A stretch of 35,039 nucleotides of DNA from an uncultured Anaerotignum sp. (GCA_910578425.1 CAJTQX010000028.1:1-35039), one strand, 5' to 3'; counted from the first letter of the stretch, positions 14,734 through 22,288 are shown. Program-made: numbers and translations. The notes: a model not told the origin generated them from the letters alone.

Positions 14734-15593
14734 TTCAGCCTCCCCGCAATTTCCGCCGCCAGTTCCTGCCAATTTTCCGTTGGAGCAACTGCCTCCGCGC
14801 GCTTGCCTCCGCGCATCGCCCGCAGGCAAATCTCTCCGTTCCGATATTCCGCAAAAGCCGCCGCGGGCTGACTGCATCCTGCCTCCGTCAGTTCCATCAC
14901 GCGCCGCTCCGTTTCAAATTCCAGCATGGTTTCCCGGTGGCTGATTTTTCCAAGCAACTCCGCGAGCTCCGGCTTTCCTTCCACTGCAATGATGCCCTGG
15001 CACGCGGCAGGCAGACATTCCTCCGGTGAAAACACCCGAAACGCATAGCCGTCCTGTTCCGAAATCCCAAGCCTGTCCAGCCCCGCCTTTGCCAGCACGA
15101 TACCGTCATACGCGCCGTCCATCATTTTTTGCAGGCGTGTCTGCACATTCCCGCGAATCAGGCTCGTTTCTGCCTTTGGATACAGTTCCGTCAGAAATGC
15201 CTGCCGCCGCAGGCTGCCCGTCCCGATCACGCGGCAGTCCTCCGCTCGCCTTCTGGCAGGCATAACAAGCACATCCCGCGGGTCGTCCCGCTTCAATACC
15301 GCCAGAATCTCAAGCCCATTCGGCAGAAGCTGCGGAAGGTCCTTCCCACTGTGGACGGCAATGTCGATTTCGTCCCGCAAAAGCATTCCTTCCAGCTCAG
15401 ATGCAAAAAGCCCCTCGCCGCTCCTGCCAATTTCCCAAAGCGGCTTGTCCAGCACTTTATCCCCCTTCGTCTGCAAAAGAGCACGTTCCAGCCGCAGGAA
15501 GGGATACGCCGCGCGCAGGGCGTTTTCCACAAGCTCTGTCTGGCGCAGTGCCAGCGCGCTTTTCCTCGTGCCGATTTTAAGCGTCTTTATCAT
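14730..15593 (-). CDS. hemC: Hydroxymethylbilane synthase (porphobilinogen deaminase)
   Basis: HemC polymerises four porphobilinogens into hydroxymethylbilane. The 287-residue protein starts with IGTRKSALALRQTELVE and carries HSGKDLPQLL (the catalytic Asp loop; HS-x-KD matches the family), RDVLVMPARR, GTGSLRRQAFL, and the cofactor Cys in LTEAGCSQPAAAFAEY. It is shorter than the usual 305-315 residues, mainly at the C-terminus. It overlaps the upstream precorrin-2 dehydrogenase gene by 17 nt and cobA-hemD by 4 nt. GGAGAAAGCC precedes the ATG. Confidence 0.96.
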   Translation of the reverse strand: MIKTLKIGTRKSALALRQTELVENALRAAYPFLRLERALLQTKGDKVLDKPLWEIGRSGEGLFASELEGMLLRDEIDIAVHSGKDLPQLLPNGLEILAVLKRDDPRDVLVMPARRRAEDCRVIGTGSLRRQAFLTELYPKAETSLIRGNVQTRLQKMMDGAYDGIVLAKAGLDRLGISEQDGYAFRVFSPEECLPAACQGIIAVEGKPELAELLGKISHRETMLEFETERRVMELTEAGCSQPAAAFAEYRNGEICLRAMRGGKRAEAVAPTENWQELAAEIAGRLK

Positions 15594-16203
15594 GGCTTTC
15601 TCCTTTCAGCAGGTTTTCCAAGTCTGTTTCCGTCACATTGCCGTCCTGTTCCAAAGCCAGCGCGAACAGGCGGCGGTATGTTTTTTCCCGCTCCCGTCCG
15701 TCAGGAATTTCCCTTTTTGCCCGCTCTCGAAACGCACCCAAAAGCGCGATGGTTTCCTCAAAGCGCGGCGGTATGCTTTCTTCCAGCCTTTCCCGCATAT
15801 ACCGCGCGGCAAGCGGGCTGTTCCCGCCCGAGGAAAACCCCGCCACAAATTCCCCCCGCTTCACCAGCGCGGGGAAAAAAAACGTACAGTTCTCCCTGTC
15901 GTCCACGATATTCACCGGAATCCCCCGCGCCCTGCAAAGGCGGGAAATCTCAGCATTTACCGCACTGTCGTCTGTCGCGCCAATCACAAACGCCATACCT
16001 TCTATATCCTCCGGCGAAAACGGACGCTCTATTCGCCGCACATCGTCCAATTTCTGAAATTCTCCGCAAAATACGGGCGCGACCGCCATGATACGTACAC
16101 CGAAGGGCAGCAGCTTTTCTGCCTTTCGCAAAGCCACCGTCCCCCCGCCAACGATCAGGCAGTCTTTTCCGGTAATCTCCATAAAAAAAGGAAAATAGCT
16201 CAC
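15577..16203 (-). CDS. Precorrin-2 dehydrogenase / sirohydrochlorin ferrochelatase (CysG N-domain type)
   Basis: The 208-residue protein has the NAD-binding Rossmann signature CLIVGGGTVALRKAEKLL near residue 15, followed by the siroheme synthase core (VIGATDDSAVNAEISRLCRA, NIVDDRENCTFFFPALVKRG) and the family GGNSPLAARYMRERLE segment. It oxidises precorrin-2 to sirohydrochlorin and may insert iron, completing siroheme from the CobA product. The GTG start shares bases with the hemA stop (GTGA), so it is coupled to hemA. It could be named sirC, ylnF-like or cysG(N); no symbol is assigned. Confidence 0.93.
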   Translation of the reverse strand: MSYFPFFMEITGKDCLIVGGGTVALRKAEKLLPFGVRIMAVAPVFCGEFQKLDDVRRIERPFSPEDIEGMAFVIGATDDSAVNAEISRLCRARGIPVNIVDDRENCTFFFPALVKRGEFVAGFSSGGNSPLAARYMRERLEESIPPRFEETIALLGAFRERAKREIPDGREREKTYRRLFALALEQDGNVTETDLENLLKGESHDKDA

Positions 16204-17345
16204 CGCTCCTCCTCCATTTCCCGCAAAACAGCCAGCAGAGCCGCAAACTGTCCCGCATTCATATCCGCCTTCGCCCGGTAAACCAGCTTTTCAAACGGTA
16301 TTTCTGCCATTTTCGCCTTTACAGCAGGCAGTTTCGGCAAAAATCCATGCAGCAGTACATCGCGTTTCCATTCGTCCAGCCCCTGCTCGATCATTCTCTC
16401 TGCCTGCGCCGCCTCCTGCTGTTTCAGGTCATTGTTTGTCTTTGCAAGTTCCCGAAACGCATCTATATTCCGCAGATGTACGCCCTGTAGCGTCTGAATC
16501 TCCCTGTCTATATCCGGCGGCACAGAAATATCCAGAAACAGCCGTTGTTTTTCCTGCCGCAAGACTGGATCCAGTTGTTTTTTTGTCACTGTATAATGCG
16601 GGCTGGAAGTTGCACTGATTACTGCGTCCATCTTGTCCATATAGGCATACCGCTCCTCATAAGGAATCAGCACCGCGTCCGCCTTGCCCGCCGCCTGTGT
16701 CAGCAGGGCATTATGACTGCGGAATGTGCCGAAAATGCGGATATTTTCGCGGCAGGCAAGATTTTTCATCACTGTCATTCCCATTTTGCCGGATGCACCA
16801 ATAATCAGTACATTTTTCTCCGCACCTGGCAGACGGAACACTTCGTTTGCCGCCAATGTCGCAATAGAAACGGGCGTTTTGGAAAGCATCGTGTTCGTTT
16901 TGATTTTTTTTGCCCACGTCACTGCCGCGCGGAATACTGTATTTAATTCGTAACCGGTCATGCCGCAGTCTGCCGCATATGCGAACGCATCTTTGACCTG
17001 CCCGAGAATTTCGTCCTCCCCCATCAGCATGGAATCAATACCGCTGGCTACACGAAACAAATGCCTTGCCGCGCCTTCTCCCTGATAGATACGAAAATAG
17101 GGGAGCAGTTCTTCCAAAGACGTGCCGCATTCGCGGGCAAGCAGGTTTTCCGCCGCATGGCAGTCCTCCTGCGTTTTCCCGCAGAAAAAAAGCTCTGTAC
17201 GGTTGCAGGTACTTAAAAGAACACATTCCGGAACGCCGGATTCTTTTGCGGCGTGATAAAATGCCGCAAACTGTTCCTGATGGAATGCCGCTTTTTCACG
17301 CACCCAAAGCGGCGCGGTACGGTATGTCACGCTAATGCAGTTCAT
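16200..17345 (-). CDS. hemA: Glutamyl-tRNA reductase
   Basis: HemA reduces glutamyl-tRNA(Glu) to glutamate-1-semialdehyde, the first step of C5 tetrapyrrole synthesis. The 381-residue protein shows the catalytic Cys in LLSTCNRTELFF (about residue 50), the DSMLMGEDEILGQVK segment, a NADPH-binding loop VLIIGASGKMGM and the C-terminal dimerisation helices. The ATG at 17345 has GGAAGG 7 nt upstream; the frame is open 7 codons further without a signal. It is the first gene of the four-gene operon. hemB and hemL are not in the window. Confidence 0.97.
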   Translation of the reverse strand: MNCISVTYRTAPLWVREKAAFHQEQFAAFYHAAKESGVPECVLLSTCNRTELFFCGKTQEDCHAAENLLARECGTSLEELLPYFRIYQGEGAARHLFRVASGIDSMLMGEDEILGQVKDAFAYAADCGMTGYELNTVFRAAVTWAKKIKTNTMLSKTPVSIATLAANEVFRLPGAEKNVLIIGASGKMGMTVMKNLACRENIRIFGTFRSHNALLTQAAGKADAVLIPYEERYAYMDKMDAVISATSSPHYTVTKKQLDPVLRQEKQRLFLDISVPPDIDREIQTLQGVHLRNIDAFRELAKTNNDLKQQEAAQAERMIEQGLDEWKRDVLLHGFLPKLPAVKAKMAEIPFEKLVYRAKADMNAGQFAALLAVLREMEEER

Positions 17346-17370
17346 TCGCGTCCTTCCTTTCCACAAAACA

Positions 17371-17390
17371 GGCAGGGCTTACGCCCTGCC
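17371..17390. terminator. GC hairpin just upstream of hemA
   Basis: GGCAGGGC (17371-17378) and GCCCTGCC (17383-17390) form a perfect 8-bp stem with a 4-nt loop. On the - strand it is followed by TGTTTTG and sits 26 nt before the hemA ATG. It may stop readthrough from the reductase gene or attenuate hemA. Confidence 0.5.
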
Positions 17391-17420
17391 CGCATTTTCA
17401 AATCTGAAAGAGCATTAAGA

Positions 17421-17503
17421 CCTTTGGGCTCTGCCCCAAACCCCGCAAGGGGATTTTATCCCCCTGACCCCGTTTTGCAAAAACTTCATTTTTGCGGGGA
17501 ATC
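17421..17503 (+). repeat. Dispersed three-hairpin repeat, copy 1
   Basis: The unit contains GGGCTCTGCCC, then CCCCGCAAGGGG with ATCCCCCTGACCCC, then TTTTGCAAAA...TTTTTGCGGGGAAT. The same order of motifs recurs at 31752-31831 (+) and, inverted, at 31858-31955. Such repeats are common between genes in Clostridia genomes. Confidence 0.6.
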
Positions 17504-17612
17504 TCTGTTTATCCGCCCCAAATCAGGCAAAGTCTGATTTGACAGCAAAGTTCTTTGCTCCGCTTTATCCGAAAGAAAGCGGACGGGGTAAGGGGCAAAC
17601 CCCCTCTCATCC

Positions 17613-18536
17613 TTAATCCTTCAAAATCTCAGCTTTCCGCTCCAGCAGTCCGCTGCCGAGCAGCTGCTCCTGCACATTCTCAAACCCAATCCGCTTGATG
17701 GTATCCGCAAAGCGTTCGCCCGCCTGTCCCTGCTCACGGAACAGCAGTATCGCTTTTTCAACAATCGCAAGCACTTCGTCCTTATCCGTAAAAATCTTCT
17801 TCAGAGGCTGACCATACGCAGTCTTTTTGCCCCAACGTCCACCGATGTACACGCGATAGCCATATGTCCCTTCATCAAACGCGTGGAACGGGCATTTCGA
17901 TGCACAACGTCCGCAATGGTTGCAAAGCTCTGTATCCAGTTGTAATTTTCCGCCCTCTGGCTTTGTTGCCGCACCAATCGGACATCCCTTCGCAATCACG
18001 CAATTTTTGCAGGACCTGCATTTTTCCTCATCGAATTTCGGCACCCTCTGCCCCACAATACCCAAGTCGTTCAAGTCCGGCTTTACACAGTTATTCGGGC
18101 AGCCGCCTACTGCGATTTTGAACTTATGCGGCAGCTTCACGTCATTATACCCAATAAAGAAACGATTATGAATTTCTTCGCTCAGTCCATAGGAATCCAG
18201 CAGGCCGAATACGCATGTTGTCCCTTTGCAGCAGACAACAGGACGCACCTTTGCCCCTGTACCGCCTGTCATCAGACCGGTTTCCGCAAGGTATTCCCGA
18301 AACGGCTCAATATTTTCAAAGGGAATCCCCTGTACCTCCACCGTCAGACGTGTTGTCATTGCAAGCTCGCCATTGCCGAATTTCTCCGCTGCCTCCGCAA
18401 TACGACGGCTTTCAGCAGCTGTGATCTTCCCATTCCTCGTGATAACGCGTCCGGAAAAATTATCTGTTCCTTTATTATGCAAAAAACCTAATCCCTTTAC
18501 TCTTTTGATTTCATCTGCGCTGACTGTAACACCCAT
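17613..18536 (-). CDS. Siroheme [4Fe-4S] sulfite/nitrite reductase-type protein with ferredoxin domain
   Basis: The 307-residue protein has a nitrite/sulfite reductase ferredoxin-like half (SGRVITRNGKITAAESRRIA, TTRLTVEVQGIPFENI), the siroheme-cluster ligand motif CCKGTTCVFG...GGCPNNC (C-x5-C and C-x3-C), and an inserted 2x[4Fe-4S] ferredoxin (CRSCKNCVIAKGCPIG and CNHCGRCASKCPFHA). It resembles AsrC and the small clostridial siroheme reductases; whether sulfite or nitrite is the substrate cannot be read from sequence. It lies upstream of the siroheme genes on the same strand, and siroheme is its cofactor. GGAGGG precedes the ATG. Confidence 0.9.
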   Translation of the reverse strand: MGVTVSADEIKRVKGLGFLHNKGTDNFSGRVITRNGKITAAESRRIAEAAEKFGNGELAMTTRLTVEVQGIPFENIEPFREYLAETGLMTGGTGAKVRPVVCCKGTTCVFGLLDSYGLSEEIHNRFFIGYNDVKLPHKFKIAVGGCPNNCVKPDLNDLGIVGQRVPKFDEEKCRSCKNCVIAKGCPIGAATKPEGGKLQLDTELCNHCGRCASKCPFHAFDEGTYGYRVYIGGRWGKKTAYGQPLKKIFTDKDEVLAIVEKAILLFREQGQAGERFADTIKRIGFENVQEQLLGSGLLERKAEILKD

Positions 18537-18604
18537 CCAAATCCCTCCAGTTGTCCTTTTCTTTTCCATTTTACAATTTTTTAAAGAAGGTTTCTTTCCT
18601 TTTC

Positions 18605-18633
18605 AGTATACACTATTTCCGCCGGAAAAGCAA
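18605..18633 (-). promoter_or_regulatory. Promoter of the siroheme reductase gene
   Basis: TTGCTT (18628-18633) and TATACT (18605-18610) are spaced by 17 nt on the - strand, about 70 nt upstream of the ATG. Confidence 0.65.
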
Positions 18634-18830
18634 TGCTTATCAATACATAGCGGCAGGGAATCCTTTTTCAAATCTGTGAAATATTCCTTTTTTCAAGCGA
18701 CTCCCGCAGCCAGAACTTATCTTCTGGCAACTGTATCGCTCCATTTAAACAGGAATCAAACTCTGATACACATCAATGTTGTTTTATCATTAACAACCAT
18801 CTTGTCTAAAATGTGCTTATAAAACTCGTC
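18634..18830. other. Gene-free stretch
   Basis: I see no supported coding sequence, strong hairpin or RNA gene here. It separates the reductase promoter from the integrase relic, and may hold decayed parts of the same relic. Confidence 0.5.
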
Positions 18831-18977
18831 ATTAAACTGACAGGACAGTCGATCATCACAGAGAAGCCCAAAAACAGCAAGGCTGGGACACACAGCCTTG
18901 AGGTTACGCAGATATACCTGCACTTCATCGACGATGCAGACCAAAGAGCAGCGAAAATCATGGAAGGTATACTATAA
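18831..18977 (+). pseudogene. Relic of a tyrosine integrase C-terminus
   Basis: The + strand frame ending with TAA at 18975-18977 reads ITEKPKNSKAG, resembling the mid-domain T-x-K-P-K-T-K-N-S-K segment of phage integrases, and then jumps to HSLEVTQIYLHFIDDADQ and AAKIMEGIL, the usual C-terminal segment with the nucleophile Tyr (codon 18915-18917). The H-x-x-R region between them is missing, as expected from an internal deletion, and no start codon or N-terminal domains remain. It lies 89 bp from a tRNA-Pro gene. Identification is by pattern only. Confidence 0.55.
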
Positions 18978-18999
18978 CGGTCAGAAAGACCGCGCACAA

Positions 19000-19031
19000 A
19001 AGAAAAAGAGAAGGTTCAGGAAAACCTTCTC
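19000..19031 (-). terminator. Terminator of the tRNA-Pro transcript
   Basis: GAGAAGGTT (19008-19016) and AACCTTCTC (19023-19031) form a perfect 9-bp stem, followed on the - strand by TTTTTCTTTT. It is 35 nt after the tRNA 3' end. Confidence 0.85.
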
Positions 19032-19049
19032 CAATTCGGGCGAAAAGCC

Positions 19050-19088
19050 CAAGATTTGAACTTAATCGAGGCGACAAGATTTGAACTT
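19050..19088. repeat. 14-bp direct repeat of the tRNA-Pro T-arm (possible att scar)
   Basis: CAAGATTTGAACTT occurs at 19075-19088 inside the tRNA T-arm and again, identically, at 19050-19063 just beyond the tRNA 3' end. Duplication of a tRNA 3' segment is what integration and imprecise loss of a tRNA-targeting element leaves behind, and an integrase relic lies next to it. Confidence 0.55.
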
Positions 19089-19139
19089 GCGACCTCTACA
19101 TCCCTAATGTAGCGCTCTACCAAGCTGAGCCACGCCTCG
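19066..19139 (-). tRNA. tRNA-Pro(AGG)
   Basis: A 74-nt cloverleaf fits on the - strand: acceptor CGAGGCG/CGCCTCG with discriminator A, D-arm GCTC...GAGC, anticodon arm CTACA-TTAGGGA-TGTAG and T-arm GCAAG-TTCAAAT-CTTGT. The 7-nt anticodon loop TTAGGGA places AGG at positions 34-36, reading CCU and, if A34 is deaminated, other Pro codons. No CCA is encoded. The overall sequence is close to usual bacterial tRNA-Pro. A terminator follows. Confidence 0.95.
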
Positions 19140-19319
19140 ATATTTTCTGTCTCTGTTATCAGCGACTTCTATATATTACAACAGTCCCTGATAAATGTCA
19201 ACAGTTTTTTTGAAATTTTTTTGATATTTTATTGTATATTTCGAGTCCGCCGAAACCGCGCAAAATCCCTTAGGGGAGCGAACAAAACGCCCCCCGGAAG
19301 GACATGCAATCAGCTCTGA

Positions 19320-19694
19320 TTATTTCATTTCCGCAATTACTTCAACCTCACAGAGCAGGTTTTTCGGCAGTGTTTTCACTGCAACGCAGGAACGTGCAGG
19401 CTTTGCTGTAAAATACTTGCCGTAAATTTCATTGAACGCCGCAAAATCATTCATATCCGCAAGGAAACATGTTGTCTTTACCGCATCTGTGTATGTCAGA
19501 CCATTTGCCTCCAGAACCGCACCAAGGTTTTTCATTACCTGTTCTGCCTGTTCCTGTACGTTTGTGCCAACAACCTCGCCTGTTGCGGGATCAAGTGCGA
19601 TCTGTCCGGACGTGAACAGCAGACCGTTTACTGCTACCGCCTGAGAATAAGGGCCAAGAGCCGCAGGTGCTTTATCTGTGTTTGTAAACTTCAT
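19320..19694 (-). CDS. ridA: RidA family reactive intermediate (enamine/imine) deaminase
   Basis: The 124-residue protein matches RidA/YjgF throughout: APAALGPYSQAVAVNGLLFTSGQ, NVQEQAEQVMKNLGAVLEA, VKTTCFLADMNDFAAFNEIY, and the signature PARSCVAVKTLPKNLLCEVE with the substrate-binding Arg (PARS) and the E near the C-terminus. RidA hydrolyses 2-aminoacrylate and related enamines released by PLP enzymes. AAGGAGG lies 8 nt before the ATG. It is divergent from the next gene and appears to be transcribed alone. Confidence 0.97.
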   Translation of the reverse strand: MKFTNTDKAPAALGPYSQAVAVNGLLFTSGQIALDPATGEVVGTNVQEQAEQVMKNLGAVLEANGLTYTDAVKTTCFLADMNDFAAFNEIYGKYFTAKPARSCVAVKTLPKNLLCEVEVIAEMK

Positions 19695-19778
19695 TGGTAT
19701 CTACCTCCTTAAATGTTTTCTGCCTGTTTTTGCGGACAACCGAAAAACAATTTCCAGTTTTTGTCCTCCGCTGTTTTA

Positions 19779-19808
19779 ATAATAGTCCAAAACACTGCCC
19801 CTCGTCAA
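19779..19808 (-). promoter_or_regulatory. ridA promoter
   Basis: TTGACG (19803-19808) and TATTAT (19779-19784) are spaced by 18 nt on the - strand. Confidence 0.6.
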
Positions 19809-19895
19809 TGCATTTTTGCCGCATTCACAAATATTTTTGCGCCAGTCTTTTATGCTTGTGATATAATCAGTACAGGCTTAACAGGGAGGGATACT

Positions 19896-20672
19896 ATGAA
19901 ATATACACTTGATATGGACTTTTCCGCGCTGGAAGGCGCGAAGGCTGTAAATTGGGTAAACCGCTTTCGGGATATGTTGGAAGATGCCTTTTCAGGCAGC
20001 AGCAACCATGCGCGCCTGCTGGCAAACCTGCTGATGCTGGAGCAGTTCACATGCACTGTCCGGCAGGGCATGGCTTCAACCGGCATGGGATTGCCTGCCG
20101 CCATAGGGCAGTCGTTTGCCCTGCTGTGGAATACTCTGGAAGGGAAAAACACGCCCGTAGAATATGAGGATCTCGCAAACAACCTCTGGGCCTGCACCCT
20201 GCATTACAATGTCGGCGAGGAGATTACCGACGCACAGGAAGAGTTTTACAGGGAAGCCCTGCAGGATATGGGGCATGCTGGCAAGGACTGGATGATTCTC
20301 ACATGGCTCTCCATGCTTTTGCTGGAACAGGTCGTCATTGCGGGCGGGCGGCTGGATTTTGAAGAATATGGCGAATTAGAGGACTGCAAACAGGTAAGCT
20401 TCGTTGAAGCGGAAAATATGCTGAATACACTTGCAGACGCCTGTATCGACCTTACCGGGACGCCGTTTCCGTCCAGCTTTGCAAAGGATTACCTGAAAGC
20501 GTTGGATATGGTCTACCAGACCCCGCTGTTCCGGCAGATCGTCCGCCAAATTCAGGACGCCGCAAAAGCAGCTCTTACAGCCGCCCCCGCCGATTATCCC
20601 GCCCTCAGGGAGGAATACCGGAACCGCCCCATACTGCCGGACGAATTTGCAGAAGCCCTGCTGCATTTCTGA
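19896..20672 (+). CDS. Uncharacterised helical protein
   Basis: The 258-residue protein was not recognised. It appears almost entirely alpha-helical and acidic, without signal peptide or membrane span. Notable segments are WVNRFRDMLEDAF, LLANLLMLEQFTC, DLANNLWACTLHYNVGEE and FREALQ-like helices in the middle. The ATG at 19896 has GGGAGGG upstream, and an extended -10 (TGATATAAT, 19859-19867) lies about 30 nt before it; the frame's 61-codon upstream extension crosses the ridA promoter region and is rejected. The next gene starts 23 nt after the stop, so they form a pair. Immunity-like or regulatory roles are only speculation. Confidence 0.75.
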   Translation: MKYTLDMDFSALEGAKAVNWVNRFRDMLEDAFSGSSNHARLLANLLMLEQFTCTVRQGMASTGMGLPAAIGQSFALLWNTLEGKNTPVEYEDLANNLWACTLHYNVGEEITDAQEEFYREALQDMGHAGKDWMILTWLSMLLLEQVVIAGGRLDFEEYGELEDCKQVSFVEAENMLNTLADACIDLTGTPFPSSFAKDYLKALDMVYQTPLFRQIVRQIQDAAKAALTAAPADYPALREEYRNRPILPDEFAEALLHF

Positions 20673-20695
20673 AAATAATGAAACAGGAGGAAATG

Positions 20696-21151
20696 ATGAA
20701 TCCGGAAGAAATCCTGCACTACTGCCTTACCCGTCTGGAAGGCACAGTTTTAGTGGAAAGCTGGGGCGAAAAAGGCATATTCTACAACCCCGGGAACGTA
20801 CTCAGACGCGGCGTTTATGTACTGACTGTCAAGGAGAAGGATGGAGAAAATGACAACGCTTCCGCCCTTGACCGCCCCAACGTATACCGGCTGAATCTCG
20901 GTCTGCGCAGGCCCACATTTGTTCGTCTGTTCGGCACACTGCCCAAACGTCCTGCCAAAGGAAAAATCGTTGCAATGGATTATGATTTCTCCGCGCTGGA
21001 CACGCTCCTGCCGCATCCTGTCTATGCATGGATGGGCTGGGTTTGCGTTTTGAATCCATCGAAGGGAACTTTTGAAGCCTTGAAGCCTTATATCAGCGAA
21101 GCCTATGCTTTCGCACAGGAAAAATTCAAGAAACGGAAGATTTCTGTTTGA
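20696..21151 (+). CDS. DUF6194-like protein
   Basis: The 151-residue protein resembles the DUF6194 family: an N-terminal EEILHYCLTRLEG helix, GEKGIFYNPGN, a VYRLNLGLRRPTFVRLFG strand-helix unit, DYDFSALDTLLPHPVYAWMG and a final NPSKGTFEALKPYISEAY. Function is unknown. AGGAGG at 20685-20690 favours the second of two adjacent ATGs (20696). It is co-oriented with and 23 nt downstream of the helical protein gene, so probably in one operon. Confidence 0.8.
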   Translation: MNPEEILHYCLTRLEGTVLVESWGEKGIFYNPGNVLRRGVYVLTVKEKDGENDNASALDRPNVYRLNLGLRRPTFVRLFGTLPKRPAKGKIVAMDYDFSALDTLLPHPVYAWMGWVCVLNPSKGTFEALKPYISEAYAFAQEKFKKRKISV

Positions 21152-21171
21152 AATGCTTTATCCTCCCCCAG

Positions 21172-21206
21172 GTAGTGTCGTCATGAGTCATGTATACGTA
21201 TTTTCG
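21172..21206 (+). repeat. 35-bp dispersed repeat, copy 1
   Basis: The core GTCATGAGTCATGTATACGT with flanks is identical over about 33 bp to 28371-28403, and a diverged copy lies at 24005-24039. Copy 1 is joined directly to the inverted-repeat element that follows. Confidence 0.85.
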
Positions 21207-21211
21207 AGCAT

Positions 21212-21336
21212 AATTTGTCGGATTTCAGGCAAAAATTCGCAGGCGTACAATGTGGCTCGGCATTGCCCCGCCATACGGGCGGAGCCGCCAGGCAGGCGAT
21301 ACGACAGGAATTTTTAACAAAAAAACCGACAAAATT
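21212..21336. repeat. MITE-like element with imperfect terminal inverted repeats
   Basis: The end AATTTGTCGG (21212-21221) pairs with CCGACAAAATT (21326-21336), and further in GCAAAAATTC (21229-21238) pairs with GAATTTTT (21308-21315), so about 40 bp at each end are imperfect inverted repeats of a 125-bp unit. The middle is GC-rich with CCCGCC/GGGCGG pairing. It fills most of the 308-bp gap between two + strand genes and has no coding capacity. Confidence 0.6.
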
Positions 21337-21459
21337 TGCCGAAAAGGCGTGTGCAGACACTTGTGGCGAAACTGTCTAAGACAGGACGATAATGGAAAAT
21401 GCATACTGGAATACTGCCACAGGAATCTCAGGAAATAAATCAAATAGGAGGGATTATAT

Positions 21460-22209
21460 ATGATTGCATTAAATGCCCCTGTCTGGCAAACGTTAAGCTC
21501 CGCCGGAAACGATGCAGAGAAATGGCTTCTGGCACTGACAGAAGGAAATGGCAATACCCGGGAAACTATCGAAATACTGGCGGAAGATCTGAGCCACCAA
21601 CTCAGCTGGTACACCGCCACAGCCTATGCTCTGCCCCATTTAGCTGCTTTCTGCCCGAAGCTGTCCAAAGAAGATAAAGTATTTTTAATTGCCCAAATGG
21701 GCGCGGCAATCGCGGCAGAAGCCATGACTCCCCTTTCCCCTGAATCAGAGGCATACCGTGAATTCCATGAAGGTCTGGACGGTCTGCGCAAAGAAACGGA
21801 ATCCCTCCTGACAGATGCAGAAATCCACGCTTTACTGGAAACCGATACAGAACTGGGAACAATGTTTTCCTTAGGCGCGCTGGCAATAATCGGGAGCAGA
21901 GTGCATGCCTGTGCCCTCTGGTATCTGTCCGGCTCTTCCTGGGAAGAAGCCCCCGCAGCCTGTCTGTGCGGATGGGAAGACGAAATACTTCCCCTTGCCG
22001 AACAGCCAGATGTCCTTGAGCCAATCGAAATTCTCCCCTGGGATAAAAAATCTCTGGATAACGAAGCCGTCTGGCTGAACGGCCTGCTGGAACTGGCGGG
22101 CGATGATATGATACGCCCTATTCTGCCGCTTGTCTACGGGACGGGCACCTGTCCCGACTGCGGAAAGCAAGAACCCTACTGGAACTGGTTCTGCCGTTTT
22201 CACTGCTGA
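21460..22209 (+). CDS. Uncharacterised HEAT-like protein with C-terminal zinc-ribbon-like tail
   Basis: The 249-residue protein is helical. The segment LSHQLSWYTATAYALPHLAAF near residue 45 resembles the repeat unit of HEAT-like proteins often found as immunity or stress proteins (L-x-H-Q-x-x-x-Y-x-A-T-x-x-A-x-P-x-L). The C-terminus CPDCGKQEPYWNWFCRFHC has a C-x2-C...C-x3-C arrangement that could bind zinc. TAGGAGGG precedes the ATG. It shares orientation with the two upstream genes but is separated from them by the repeat elements. No specific function is assigned. Confidence 0.7.
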   Translation: MIALNAPVWQTLSSAGNDAEKWLLALTEGNGNTRETIEILAEDLSHQLSWYTATAYALPHLAAFCPKLSKEDKVFLIAQMGAAIAAEAMTPLSPESEAYREFHEGLDGLRKETESLLTDAEIHALLETDTELGTMFSLGALAIIGSRVHACALWYLSGSSWEEAPAACLCGWEDEILPLAEQPDVLEPIEILPWDKKSLDNEAVWLNGLLELAGDDMIRPILPLVYGTGTCPDCGKQEPYWNWFCRFHC

Positions 22210-22223
22210 ATCACGCCGGCTGC

Positions 22224-22261
22224 GGCGGACGTTGCAGCGTTCCCCCTTTTCAACGTCCGCC
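22224..22261. terminator. Long hairpin between convergent genes
   Basis: GGCGGACGTTG (22224-22234) and CAACGTCCGCC (22251-22261) form a perfect 11-bp stem between the HEAT-like gene and the end of lonB. There is no T tract on either strand, so termination is plausible but not certain. Confidence 0.5.
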
Positions 22262-22288
22262 GTAAATCCTTTGTTCCGAAACCATCAT

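Noticed and set aside
18756..18944. 62-codon - strand ORF near tRNA-Pro
   Set aside because: The opposite strand carries the integrase-like peptide, which explains the open frame better.
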